From: JBCCGR01 sp039029195
GTDB lineage: Bacteria; Pseudomonadota; Alphaproteobacteria; Rhizobiales; Rhizobiaceae
Reading direction: 5' to 3'
Assembly: GCA_039029195.1 (NCBI GenBank)
Contig: JBCCGR010000029.1
Coordinates: forward strand, 1 to 53,638
Length of the DNA: 53,638 nucleotides
Shown: positions 34,862 through 43,278 of the stretch, piece by piece
Layout of the letters: the number at the start of each line of letters is the position of its first letter
How positions within the stretch are numbered: position 1 is the stretch's first letter
Program-made: the position numbers and the translations under genes
Notes under the pieces: generated by a model
What the model saw: only the letters and a program-made list of their open reading frames with translations
Told to the model about the DNA's origin: nothing
Databases searched by the model: none

Positions 34862-36781
34862 TCACTCGGCAGCAATCTGAATACGACGATCAGATTGCAG
34901 AACAGCACTGAGAAATGCCTTGTTTTCATCTGCGATCCGGATGATTTCGGGCTTTTCAAACATCTCTGGCGTGTTGAGCAGGCGTTTGGTCGCTTGCCAG
35001 CGGTTGAGTGACAATCCACTCAACGCGGACAGCGGCACCGCCAACAGCAAGGAGAAGGCAATCGGGATCGTCCAGAACGAAACAACGCCAAAAACCAGAC
35101 CTGCCGTGAGCAGGGTTCCAATTGCGGTTTCAACTGCATGGAACTTCAGAAGAACAGCGAGCGGATAGGAACCGCCTGATCGCTGCTGAGGTGTCCATTT
35201 CTCCCGGATGCCAACAACGGAGCGGCTGATCGCAATCACCTGTTGGATCATCATGATCGGCGCGTATGCAATCGCAATCAGGATTTCCGCAAATAGCGAA
35301 ACACCAAAACGTCGGAGACCACCAAGCTCTGCAATGCGAATGCCCGCGAAATGTACCGACAACGCTCCAATCAGCTTTGGTGTAAGGATCATGGCGTACA
35401 TGAACATCATGACCCAGAACCCGTTAAACATGTTGATTTCCGGCCAGACCGGAAACATTGGGTTGGCTTCGCTGAAGTAGCTCAGCACGGAAGCCTCTTC
35501 GCCATTGCCGTAGAGTGCCCAGACCGCAAGCAGCACGAACCAGGCCGGTGACAGCAGATAGCTGATCGCTCCATGAAACAGATGGAACCGAGAAACAGGG
35601 TGAAATCCCCGTGTTCCCAACAATCCCAGATGCTGCAGATTGCCTTGGCACCAGCGTCGGTCGCGCAACACGTAATCAATCAATGTGGGCGGAGTTTCCT
35701 CGAAGCTTCCTTTGATTTCAGGAAGGAACCGAACCGCCCACCCCGCACGCCGCATCAGGCCAGCTTCAACAAAGTCATGACTGAGGATCAGAACATCATT
35801 CGATTTGCGCGAACGCAGTTTCGGAAGGCCAGCACAAGAGGCGAACGCCTGGGTTCTGATAATCGCATTGTGGCCCCAGAAATTGCCTTCACGATCCGCC
35901 CAAGTGGCAAGCCCATGCGCCAGCGGATTGCCGTACACCGTGCTTGCAAACTGCTGCGCCCGACCAAACACAGAATTTGCGCCAATGATCTGCGGGAACG
36001 ACTGGATAAGCCCTGCACTCGGGTCCACTGAGAGTTCATCGCAAAGTCGGGTAATCGCGGAACCGCACATCAGGCTGTCCGCATCAAGCACCAGCATGGC
36101 TTCGTAGGCACCGCCCCAGCGTTCGATCCAGTCGGCGATGTTGCCGGTCTTCCGGTCCACATTGTCGGGTCGACGACGATAGTAGATCGCGGGATTGGGC
36201 GGCATGGCATAGCGAATTTCTTCGAATGCCCGTTGCTCCATTTCAGCGATCTTCTCATCGCGCGTGTCGCTCAAAATGAACAGGCTAAACCGGTGATTGG
36301 TGTTTGATTGCTCCAATTGCTGGAGCATGGCCAGGGCATTTCCGAAAACTTCTGCCGGAGCCTCATTGTAGATCGGAATCAGCAATGCGGTGTTGAGCGG
36401 AACCGGTTTCGAAGTCGCGAGCTTTCGGTCCTTCGTTCCAAACCGGGCGGTAACGAGCTTAATCAATCCAACGGTCGCAGTGGATACCGACAATGATATC
36501 CAGAAGAACGTCATTGGAATGAACACCAGCAAGATGATCTCCAACGCGTTGATACCGTCAGTGACAAACCAGCCTGCAAAGGTCACCATGATTGCCAATG
36601 TGGTCAATACGGCAGGGATCAGCGTAAGCGCCCGCCAGAGCCACACAAATCGATCACCTTTGCAGCCCGGTGCAGCGGTGTCGCGAAAGCCGCTGTTCAA
36701 ATTTTGTATCGGGCGATTGAGCCGCTGCTCTGGCGGCATGGTTTGCGATGTGGGCGAAATGCTCGAAACTACGCCGTCCAT
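34862..36781 (-). CDS. opgH: Glucans biosynthesis glucosyltransferase H
   Basis: The 639-residue membrane protein has a GT2 glycosyltransferase core with LLIPIYNE, LDADSLM (metal-binding DxD-type) and the RDRRWCQGN motif equivalent to QxxRW. Two membrane helices lie before the core and four to six after it. OpgH polymerises beta-1,2-glucose at the inner membrane to make periplasmic glucans. The ATG at 36781 is preferred; a GTG at 36793 would add four residues. Both overlap the 3' end of opgG, so they are coupled. It is shorter than E. coli OpgH (847 residues), in line with alphaproteobacterial versions. Confidence 0.93.
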   Translation of the reverse strand: MDGVVSSISPTSQTMPPEQRLNRPIQNLNSGFRDTAAPGCKGDRFVWLWRALTLIPAVLTTLAIMVTFAGWFVTDGINALEIILLVFIPMTFFWISLSVSTATVGLIKLVTARFGTKDRKLATSKPVPLNTALLIPIYNEAPAEVFGNALAMLQQLEQSNTNHRFSLFILSDTRDEKIAEMEQRAFEEIRYAMPPNPAIYYRRRPDNVDRKTGNIADWIERWGGAYEAMLVLDADSLMCGSAITRLCDELSVDPSAGLIQSFPQIIGANSVFGRAQQFASTVYGNPLAHGLATWADREGNFWGHNAIIRTQAFASCAGLPKLRSRKSNDVLILSHDFVEAGLMRRAGWAVRFLPEIKGSFEETPPTLIDYVLRDRRWCQGNLQHLGLLGTRGFHPVSRFHLFHGAISYLLSPAWFVLLAVWALYGNGEEASVLSYFSEANPMFPVWPEINMFNGFWVMMFMYAMILTPKLIGALSVHFAGIRIAELGGLRRFGVSLFAEILIAIAYAPIMMIQQVIAISRSVVGIREKWTPQQRSGGSYPLAVLLKFHAVETAIGTLLTAGLVFGVVSFWTIPIAFSLLLAVPLSALSGLSLNRWQATKRLLNTPEMFEKPEIIRIADENKAFLSAVLQSDRRIQIAAE

Positions 36782-38337
36782 CTGTACAACCACACTTCAG
36801 AAACCGCCCGGCCCTCATGGCGAAGTTGCGCACGCATCTCGACGGCTGTGGCATCCCCTTCCTTGAGCGTGAAACTCAACCGGGGGCCACCCGTATCCGG
36901 ATTGCGCTGCAATATGCCCTTGCTGACCGAGCCTCTGTTCGACCCAATATGGAGCGAAATATCAGCAAGATCGGGCGGCAAAATGGCGTGCGGGGAGAAA
37001 TCGATGGCAAAAATGCGGCCACCGCCAAATCTCGTACCGGAGCGCGTGTTGAGGACGTGGGAAACCGGCGTCTCCACGAATGGCTCCTTGCCCCAGGACA
37101 TGCGATAGGCAAACCGGTACTCCCCTCCCGCGGGGATGGGTTGCCGCGGTCGCCAGTAAGCGACGATGTTGTCGTAAATCTCACGATCGGCGGGAATTTC
37201 CACAAGCGTGACCGATCCCTTGCCCCAATTTCCTTTTGGTTCGATCCAGAGACTTGGGCGATTGTGATAGGCAACTTCAAGATCGACAAAATCAGCAAAT
37301 TTGCGGCTGCGCTGCATCAATCCGAAACCGCGCGGGTTATTGTCAACAAAACTGCTGACCTGAAGCTTTTTGGGATTGGCAAGCGGGCGCCAGATACGCT
37401 CTCCCGCGCCATTGAAAACCGCCAGACCGTCTGAATCGTGCACCGCGGGACGGAAATCATCAAAGCGTGACGTGTTTGTCTCGTCGAACAGGAACATCGA
37501 AGTCAGGGGACCCAGCCCGACATGATCCAATTCCACGCGCGGATAAAGCACCGCGGTCACATCGACGATGGTCAGATCGTCCGGAACAAGCATGAAGGTG
37601 TAGACGCCCACCACACTCTTGCTGTCCATCAGCGCATGGACGGTCGCTTCCCTTGATCCCGGCTTTGGCTTTTCAATCCAATAATCGGTAAACTCCGGGA
37701 ACTCTTCACCCTGCCCCTTCGCCGTATTGAGAGCAAGGCCTCGCGCTGAAAGGCCATAGTTTTGGCCGCGCCCCAGACAGCGGAAATAGCTCGCGCCCTG
37801 AAACACGGACCATTCCTGGAAGATGCCTTCCTTCTCGAGTTCACTGCGGAAGCGGAAACCCGAAAATCCCAACGAGTCGTCGATGGGAAGTTTCACTGCT
37901 TCCTTTGTCCGGGCAAACAGATCGAGATCAAACCTGATCTTTCGTGCCTGCACCCCGTCAACGACATTGATGTTTACCGCGCGCGGGAAATAAAGGCCGG
38001 GATGGAAGAAGTCGACGCGCAGCGGCAGATCCGAATTGTTCCACAGAGCCTGACGCGTGTTGAACCAATAGTGGCGATATTGATCATACGTCAGATCGCG
38101 CCAGGCTTTCGGAACCTGCTTGCGCGGCTGGTAGGCTTTTGACGCCATCGCCTTGGCCCGTTGTTCCAGACCCGACACCGAAAACGGCTCAGCCTTTCCC
38201 AACTGCGGCCCATCAAAGTCCGTCACCTTGCCGGAAAGTGTGCGCGTATCGTCGGTGTTGCTGTCAGCCGCAAATGCGGTCGATCCTGCAAGGCTCGCCA
38301 GAATACCAAGTACTGTGCGCCTGTCGAATTGCATCAT
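36769..38337 (-). CDS. opgG: Glucan biosynthesis protein OpgG/OpgD (periplasmic)
   Basis: The 522-residue protein has an export signal with twin arginines (FDRRTVLGILASLAG, cut near AFA at residue 23), so Tat export is likely, as for OpgD. The mature part has the MdoG fold: AYQPRKQVPKAWRDLTYDQYRHYWFN, FFHPGLYFPRAVNINVVDG, GFSGFRF, GLGPLTSMFLF. OpgG family proteins are needed for branching or maturation of the glucan backbone in the periplasm. GAGGGG lies upstream of two adjacent ATGs (38337 and 38334). It follows opgC by 35 bases and overlaps opgH. Confidence 0.93.
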   Translation of the reverse strand: MMQFDRRTVLGILASLAGSTAFAADSNTDDTRTLSGKVTDFDGPQLGKAEPFSVSGLEQRAKAMASKAYQPRKQVPKAWRDLTYDQYRHYWFNTRQALWNNSDLPLRVDFFHPGLYFPRAVNINVVDGVQARKIRFDLDLFARTKEAVKLPIDDSLGFSGFRFRSELEKEGIFQEWSVFQGASYFRCLGRGQNYGLSARGLALNTAKGQGEEFPEFTDYWIEKPKPGSREATVHALMDSKSVVGVYTFMLVPDDLTIVDVTAVLYPRVELDHVGLGPLTSMFLFDETNTSRFDDFRPAVHDSDGLAVFNGAGERIWRPLANPKKLQVSSFVDNNPRGFGLMQRSRKFADFVDLEVAYHNRPSLWIEPKGNWGKGSVTLVEIPADREIYDNIVAYWRPRQPIPAGGEYRFAYRMSWGKEPFVETPVSHVLNTRSGTRFGGGRIFAIDFSPHAILPPDLADISLHIGSNRGSVSKGILQRNPDTGGPRLSFTLKEGDATAVEMRAQLRHEGRAVSEVWLYRWTA

Positions 38338-38372
38338 CGGCCCGTCTTTCCCCTCAAACCAGACATGACCAA

Positions 38373-39602
38373 TCAGGCCCTCTTGCGCCAGGGTTGGGAC
38401 TTGAACCAGGCGACCAGATAGGCTGTGGCGATCAGAACCGCGAACCCGAACAGGTTGACGACAAAAACGGAACTCCAGCTTCGGCCAATGACGTCGAGCA
38501 TCACGCCCAGCACACGACCCATAACCATCGACATGAGGAATACCGCCAAAGACTGCTGACCGACTTTCTGAATGATCGCGACCGTTCGGTCCCAGATTGC
38601 GGATCGGAGATTGTTCCCGGTGGCAATGAGTCTATGCCCAGCTTCGCCAACGCTAACCCACGCGAGATAACCGACCGCCAGGAAGTGAATGTAGCGGAAA
38701 ATGCCAAAGTCGGTTTTGTTTCTCAGCCCTGAGACGTCTTTGTAAATCATCTTCAACACGCCGCTATCATCCCAGCCACGTGCCCGGAACCATGCCACCG
38801 GGATCGTGAGAACGACGATCACGGCTGCGGCGATCACCAGATTCCGATTGACTGGGGGTGCAGGTATCCAACCGCGCATAAATGCGAACCCGGTAAAAAA
38901 GACGAGTTGCCAACCAAACGGATTGAAGAACCATTCGCGCTTCGACCATGGTTCTGCGGGAAGCTGCAGCACATTCAGATTGGCCGCCAGCCAAACCAGA
39001 CCAATGGCTCCAAACGCCGCAGCAGGATGGACGCGCTTCAGCGCGACCACAATCGGCATCATGGCCAGGATTGCCAGATACATTGGCAGGATGTCGAAAT
39101 AATTTGGAACATAGGTCAGCGTGAAAAGGCCAACCAGTTGAGCCGCCGTATCCTTAAAAAAGAAGTGCTTGAGATTGAGCGAGGCGATGTAGTTCTTGGT
39201 GAACAAGCCAGAGGCGTCCAATGCCGCCATCAGCATGGCGATCACAAAAAACATGCAAATGTGGGCCCAGTAAACCTGCCACACGCGATAAGCCACACGC
39301 GCCGTTCCAAGCCACCATCCGCGGGTTTCGAACACTTTGCCAAACGCAATTGCTGAAGCCATGCCCGAGCAGAAAACGAATATCTCTGTGGCGTCGGAAA
39401 ACCCGAACCGGGCCGGGATCCAGAGCGTCAGATAGTTTCCCGGTGTGTGGGCGATGAGGATGATAAACATCGCCAACCCACGGAAGAAATCAAGACGCGG
39501 ATCACGAACCGTCGCTCCGGCCACAGCTCCGGTAGCAGAGGCTTGCCCCTGCTTTGCCTGAGCCGTTTCGAAGGCTGAGTTCGGGAAGGTGGTTGTACTC
39601 AT
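38373..39602 (-). CDS. opgC: OpgC family membrane protein (glucan substitution)
   Basis: The 409-residue protein has a 30-residue cytoplasmic start and about ten membrane helices of the acyltransferase-3-like OpgC_C group: DPRLDFFRGLAMFIILIAHTPGN, GFSDATEIFVFCSGMASA. In Rhodobacter sphaeroides OpgC adds succinyl groups to periplasmic glucans; by analogy this one decorates the OpgGH product. It overlaps the stop of the preceding TPR gene by 4 bases (ATGA). OpgC is usually next to opgG and opgH in alphaproteobacteria, as here. Confidence 0.9.
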   Translation of the reverse strand: MSTTTFPNSAFETAQAKQGQASATGAVAGATVRDPRLDFFRGLAMFIILIAHTPGNYLTLWIPARFGFSDATEIFVFCSGMASAIAFGKVFETRGWWLGTARVAYRVWQVYWAHICMFFVIAMLMAALDASGLFTKNYIASLNLKHFFFKDTAAQLVGLFTLTYVPNYFDILPMYLAILAMMPIVVALKRVHPAAAFGAIGLVWLAANLNVLQLPAEPWSKREWFFNPFGWQLVFFTGFAFMRGWIPAPPVNRNLVIAAAVIVVLTIPVAWFRARGWDDSGVLKMIYKDVSGLRNKTDFGIFRYIHFLAVGYLAWVSVGEAGHRLIATGNNLRSAIWDRTVAIIQKVGQQSLAVFLMSMVMGRVLGVMLDVIGRSWSSVFVVNLFGFAVLIATAYLVAWFKSQPWRKRA

Positions 39603-40981
39603 TCCGCTGCAAATAATGTCTGGTTTTGTCCCGCAAGGCGCGCCTGTCGGATCATGTCAAAACGCACGGTCGAATAGCCATCGTTGCAATTGTTCCGACG
39701 CTCTGTTCGGTCGGACAGGATCATCTCGGCTTCATTCAAATATCCACCGCGAATACCCGCATCAATTGTCAATCGCTCAAACACATCACGCTGCGCGTGG
39801 CTTCCGCCGATCGTCTGCATGGACTGACGTGCATTTGCAAGATGCAAAAAAGCAATCTCATAATTGCCCTCGCCAAAAGCTTCCAGCCCATTGGCTGCCG
39901 CCAGGCCTGGATGGGATGCGATTTGCTCAAATGGCTTTCCACCAGCAACAGCACACTGGTTCATATTGCCGATAAGGTCAGACACTGCTTGTTTGCGATC
40001 CCCGCCCAACAGAGCAAGCAGGTAGTGAAGATCGGCGAAAATCAAACAGCCATCCTCTGTCCGCTTTTCACAGAGTTCGGCAAGCTCTTCCCACCTTTGA
40101 CCAACAGTGAAGCCATTGAGTTCAAGACGCGTCAGCAACGAAGTCGCATTGGAAATATCGCGGTAGTCATCCGTCTTGTCTTGGCGGATCTGACGGTCGT
40201 AGAGATCAAAAACCACATCGATCTGACCAAGGTCGAGATGCATCAGCGCTTTGTGCCACCACACGTGGTAGCGGAAATTGTTGCAATGTTCCCATGCCGC
40301 TTCCCGCCCATCCAGCCATGACAAACCATCCCGCGATCGTCCGGTCATGTCGTAGACATGAGCGACCGAGTGCAACCCCCATGCATCATCGGCAGCGATT
40401 TCAAGGCCGGTTTTTCCTGTGCGCTCTGCCTCTGCAAAGTCACCTGTTTCCTCAAGCGCAAAGGAATAGCACCCAAGCAGATATCCGTATGCCGGATGGT
40501 CTTGATCGTAGTGGGGGCGGATGGCTTCGAGGGATGTACGCATACCAGCAGAATCGCCCAGCACGAACCGCAGGGCATGAGACAATTTTGCTGCCAGCGC
40601 ATCTCGCGGCTGTCCTGTCAGAACCCGCTCGACGGCTGCAACGGACTGATATGGATTGCCGTCAATCCATGATGTGAGCGCATGAATGAAGTTTTGTTCA
40701 CGCGGACAGGCGCTGTTTCCAACCGTGTTGCGCTTCGCATCCTCCAGAGCCGCGATTGCGGTGGCATAAAGCTCACGCCGGCCCAGCAATACATAGAACA
40801 GGCCTTTTACGGCGTGACCCAGTGCGAAATCGGGTTCGGTGTTAAGCACGCTCGCCAGATGGTTCGGTGTTTCAGCACTGTGCGCAAGGAAAGCCATCAT
40901 TGTGGCATTCCAGCTTTGCAAGGCGGCTGGCGATGAAAGAGTGGTTTGTTGGCCGAAAATGTCTTGCAGCGAACCAGACAT
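39599..40981 (-). CDS. TTC38-like tetratricopeptide repeat protein
   Basis: With the ATG at 40981 the protein has 460 residues and no signal peptide. It looks all-helical with repeated TPR-type units (for example GYLLGCYSFALEETGDFAEAERTG and WGLHSVAHVYDMTGR) and resembles the TTC38 family of uncharacterised TPR proteins. GAGG lies 6 bases before the ATG; the in-frame start at 41002 is not supported. Its stop overlaps the opgC start by 4 bases, so it is the first gene of the opg operon. A regulatory or scaffold role in glucan synthesis is only inferred. Confidence 0.82.
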   Translation of the reverse strand: MSGSLQDIFGQQTTLSSPAALQSWNATMMAFLAHSAETPNHLASVLNTEPDFALGHAVKGLFYVLLGRRELYATAIAALEDAKRNTVGNSACPREQNFIHALTSWIDGNPYQSVAAVERVLTGQPRDALAAKLSHALRFVLGDSAGMRTSLEAIRPHYDQDHPAYGYLLGCYSFALEETGDFAEAERTGKTGLEIAADDAWGLHSVAHVYDMTGRSRDGLSWLDGREAAWEHCNNFRYHVWWHKALMHLDLGQIDVVFDLYDRQIRQDKTDDYRDISNATSLLTRLELNGFTVGQRWEELAELCEKRTEDGCLIFADLHYLLALLGGDRKQAVSDLIGNMNQCAVAGGKPFEQIASHPGLAAANGLEAFGEGNYEIAFLHLANARQSMQTIGGSHAQRDVFERLTIDAGIRGGYLNEAEMILSDRTERRNNCNDGYSTVRFDMIRQARLAGQNQTLFAAE

Positions 40982-41135
40982 GAAACCTCTTTCGATACGC
41001 ATCAGTGCTAGAATTGGTTTGTCAGTACAGGCTGAAATAGTGGGCCGTAAACAACCAAAGTGGGGACATAACGTCTATTTGATCAGGCGCGATCACAGCC
41101 ATTACAGGAGTTGATTTATTTGGCGGATTTCCAAC

Positions 41136-41630
41136 TCAGTCACTGCTTACGGCTCGTGTGACGACTGCGTTGAACACACCGTCAAGTTCAGTCGCCAGTG
41201 CCTTCAATTCCTCTCCTCCTTCAGAAAAATAGGGGCGAAATACGGCTGATGGCGTTTTGTAGGAAAGTGTGGATGTACCGTCTGGGTTTTCGGTGAGATA
41301 GAGCCGGATCGGCGCCTCAATGCCTGCTGCAAGGCTGGCCTTCAACATGCGACGTGCATAGTCATTTCGGTAAAGCCCCATCACCCGGTTGCCGGGAATT
41401 GTGATCCCCTGCCCTTTGGCACCTTGCGATGCGCTTGCCTGCGTGACGATCGCAATCGGTTCTTTTTTGACTGCAGAGCGCACATTCTTGATCAACGTTC
41501 TGAAACTGTGCGGAGTCGAAACAGTCACCCACCCATCGCGTTGTTCTATCGGTCCGGCAAAGGATTGGCTGACTGCAATTGCCATACTTGCAGCAAGAAA
41601 AGCGGCAGTCCGGCTCAGTGTATTCCGCAT
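41136..41630 (-). CDS. DUF302 domain secreted protein
   Basis: The 164-residue protein has a signal peptide (cut after SFAG, about residue 26) and a DUF302 core: FRTLIKNVRSAVKKEPIAIVTQASASQGAK, then VMGLYRNDYARRMLKASLAAGIEAPIRLYL. The family binds small ligands or metals in some structures but has no settled function. It faces the rhodanese gene, so the two share the 41631-41815 region for their promoters. Confidence 0.85.
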   Translation of the reverse strand: MRNTLSRTAAFLAASMAIAVSQSFAGPIEQRDGWVTVSTPHSFRTLIKNVRSAVKKEPIAIVTQASASQGAKGQGITIPGNRVMGLYRNDYARRMLKASLAAGIEAPIRLYLTENPDGTSTLSYKTPSAVFRPYFSEGGEELKALATELDGVFNAVVTRAVSSD

Positions 41631-41815
41631 TGACGAATTCCCTTAAATCCTGGTGCGCATCGTACGAGGCTCAGGATTGCAGAATTGGTGACAAAATGGC
41701 GTCACATTGTGGCGCCTCTTGTCACATCAAGTTGACCAAGAGCGACTGGTTGTCCGCACGCAATGCGAATAGTCTGCCGGGCTCATTCAACTCATGTGCA
41801 TGGGGGCACCGCTCC

Positions 41816-42280
41816 TTGATCGCTCTCCCACAAAAGCCGATTCAGCGATATCTGATCCTGAGCCTTCCAATAGTCGTGCTGATGCTTGTGGCCGTGACCT
41901 ATGCATGGTCGCAGGCGAACCGGTTTGATGGCGCGACGCTCGATCCGGTCATGGCGTATGAGAAGGCAAAATCGGGTGAAATCACCCTTGTGGATATTCG
42001 CCGTCCTGATGAATGGGCCCGAACAGGTTCTGGGCAGGGTGCTCACCGGCTCGACATGCGCGACCGGGATTTCATCGCCAGATTGAACAAATTGGTCAAC
42101 GGAAACAAGAACGCGAAAATCGCGCTGATGTGTGCCCGCGGCGTGCGCTCCGCGCGGTTGAGCAACAGGCTGACCGAAGCAGGATTCACCAACATCATTG
42201 ATGTGCCAGAGGGTATGCTGGGTTCGCGCGTTGGCCCGGGCTGGCTGAAGCGGAAGCTTCCCCTCAACAGGGATGGATAA
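41816..42280 (+). CDS. Membrane-anchored rhodanese-like protein
   Basis: The reading frame is open from about 41579, but the upstream part is Cys/Ser-rich and not protein-like, so I place the start at the TTG at 41816, with a GGGGG stretch about 9 bases upstream. That gives 154 residues: one membrane helix (about 12-30), then a rhodanese domain with LVDIRRPDEWARTG and the active-site loop C106-A-R-G-V-R-S. Rhodanese domains transfer sulfane sulfur; this one would face the periplasm. Its end overlaps the esterase gene by 8 bases, so they are probably coupled. The start is uncertain. Confidence 0.75.
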   Translation: MIALPQKPIQRYLILSLPIVVLMLVAVTYAWSQANRFDGATLDPVMAYEKAKSGEITLVDIRRPDEWARTGSGQGAHRLDMRDRDFIARLNKLVNGNKNAKIALMCARGVRSARLSNRLTEAGFTNIIDVPEGMLGSRVGPGWLKRKLPLNRDG

Positions 42281-43145
42281 CCCCTTGGTCCGCCCGTTTA
42301 TGCGCACTGCGATCTTCACGACCGCGGTGTTGATGCAGTCCTCTTCAGCTTATGCAGACCAGATCTGTGGCGAGCCGAATGTGCCCTGCAAAACCGATTT
42401 CGGCGAATACCACATCAAGTTGCCCGACAAGCGCGAGGATGGAATCAAGCCACCCATCGTCGTGTTCCTTCATGGTTACGGTGGAAGCGGGAAAACGGCT
42501 CTGAAAAACAAGGGCTTCATCCGCGCCATAACTGACAGAGGTTATGCATTTGTCGCACCAACCGGTTTGCAGCGTCCCGGTGGACGTCGTGGATCGTGGA
42601 GTTTTCATCCAAACTTCCCCAAGCAACGGGATGAGCATGCCTTCATACGAGGTGTCGCAGATGATGCAGCAAGACGCTTTGGCCTTGATGCCTCGCAGGT
42701 GTTGCTGACCGGTTTTTCCGTGGGCGGTTCGATGGTGAGTTATCTGGCGTGCCAACATCCAAACGCCTTTACCGCCTATGCGCCTCTGGCTGGGGGTTTC
42801 TGGCGTCCGCATCCCGCAGGTTGCAATGGGCCGGTCCGGCTGCTTCATACACACGGTTGGCGGGACACGACAGTGCCTCTGGAAGGCCGCCGCTTGCGCG
42901 GTGGCGCCATCAAACAAGGTGACGTGTTCCACACGTTGAACATATGGCGGCAGGCCAACGGATGCATTGAAATGCGGGCTGACAAATTCGTGACCAAAGG
43001 CCCGTTCTGGCGGCGCAAATGGGAACGGTGCACTCCCGGAAGCGCGCTTGAGTTCGCCCTGCACACGGGCGGCCACGGATTTCCGCGTGGATGGAGCACG
43101 ATGATCCTTGATTGGTTTGAAGGTTTGACTACAAAGCGATCCTGA
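42273..43145 (+). CDS. Secreted poly(3-hydroxybutyrate) depolymerase-like esterase
   Basis: The 290-residue protein has a signal peptide (cut after AYA, about residue 28) and an alpha/beta-hydrolase core of the LpqC/feruloyl-esterase-like group. It has FLHGYGG (H67-G68), the nucleophile elbow GFSVGGS (S149), a late Asp in HGWRDTTVP and the His in HTGGHGFPRG. Cys residues near 32, 39 and 158-184 may form disulfides. It could cleave short polyester or aromatic ester bonds in the periplasm; the substrate is unknown. A second in-frame ATG at 42300 is possible. Confidence 0.85.
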   Translation: MDNPLVRPFMRTAIFTTAVLMQSSSAYADQICGEPNVPCKTDFGEYHIKLPDKREDGIKPPIVVFLHGYGGSGKTALKNKGFIRAITDRGYAFVAPTGLQRPGGRRGSWSFHPNFPKQRDEHAFIRGVADDAARRFGLDASQVLLTGFSVGGSMVSYLACQHPNAFTAYAPLAGGFWRPHPAGCNGPVRLLHTHGWRDTTVPLEGRRLRGGAIKQGDVFHTLNIWRQANGCIEMRADKFVTKGPFWRRKWERCTPGSALEFALHTGGHGFPRGWSTMILDWFEGLTTKRS

Positions 43146-43179
43146 ACAGTCTCAGCGAAAAATGATCCAGTTGCTGATG

Positions 43180-43226
43180 CGACCATTTTTGGCAAATTTT
43201 GGTCGTGTTTGGGGAAATTCATCCCC
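43180..43226. promoter_or_regulatory. Dyad and small hairpin upstream of fhs
   Basis: CGACCA (43180-43185) and TGGTCG (43200-43205) form an inverted repeat around an AT-rich centre, and GGGGA/TCCCC (43211-43226) form a 5-bp hairpin. They lie 35-100 bases downstream of the esterase stop and 50-100 bases upstream of the fhs GTG. They could be an operator, an fhs leader structure or a weak terminator. Confidence 0.25.
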
Positions 43227-43278
43227 TTTCCGTCAGATAGGACTGCCGCCAATCGCGCGTTGAAGAGGGAATTAATCC

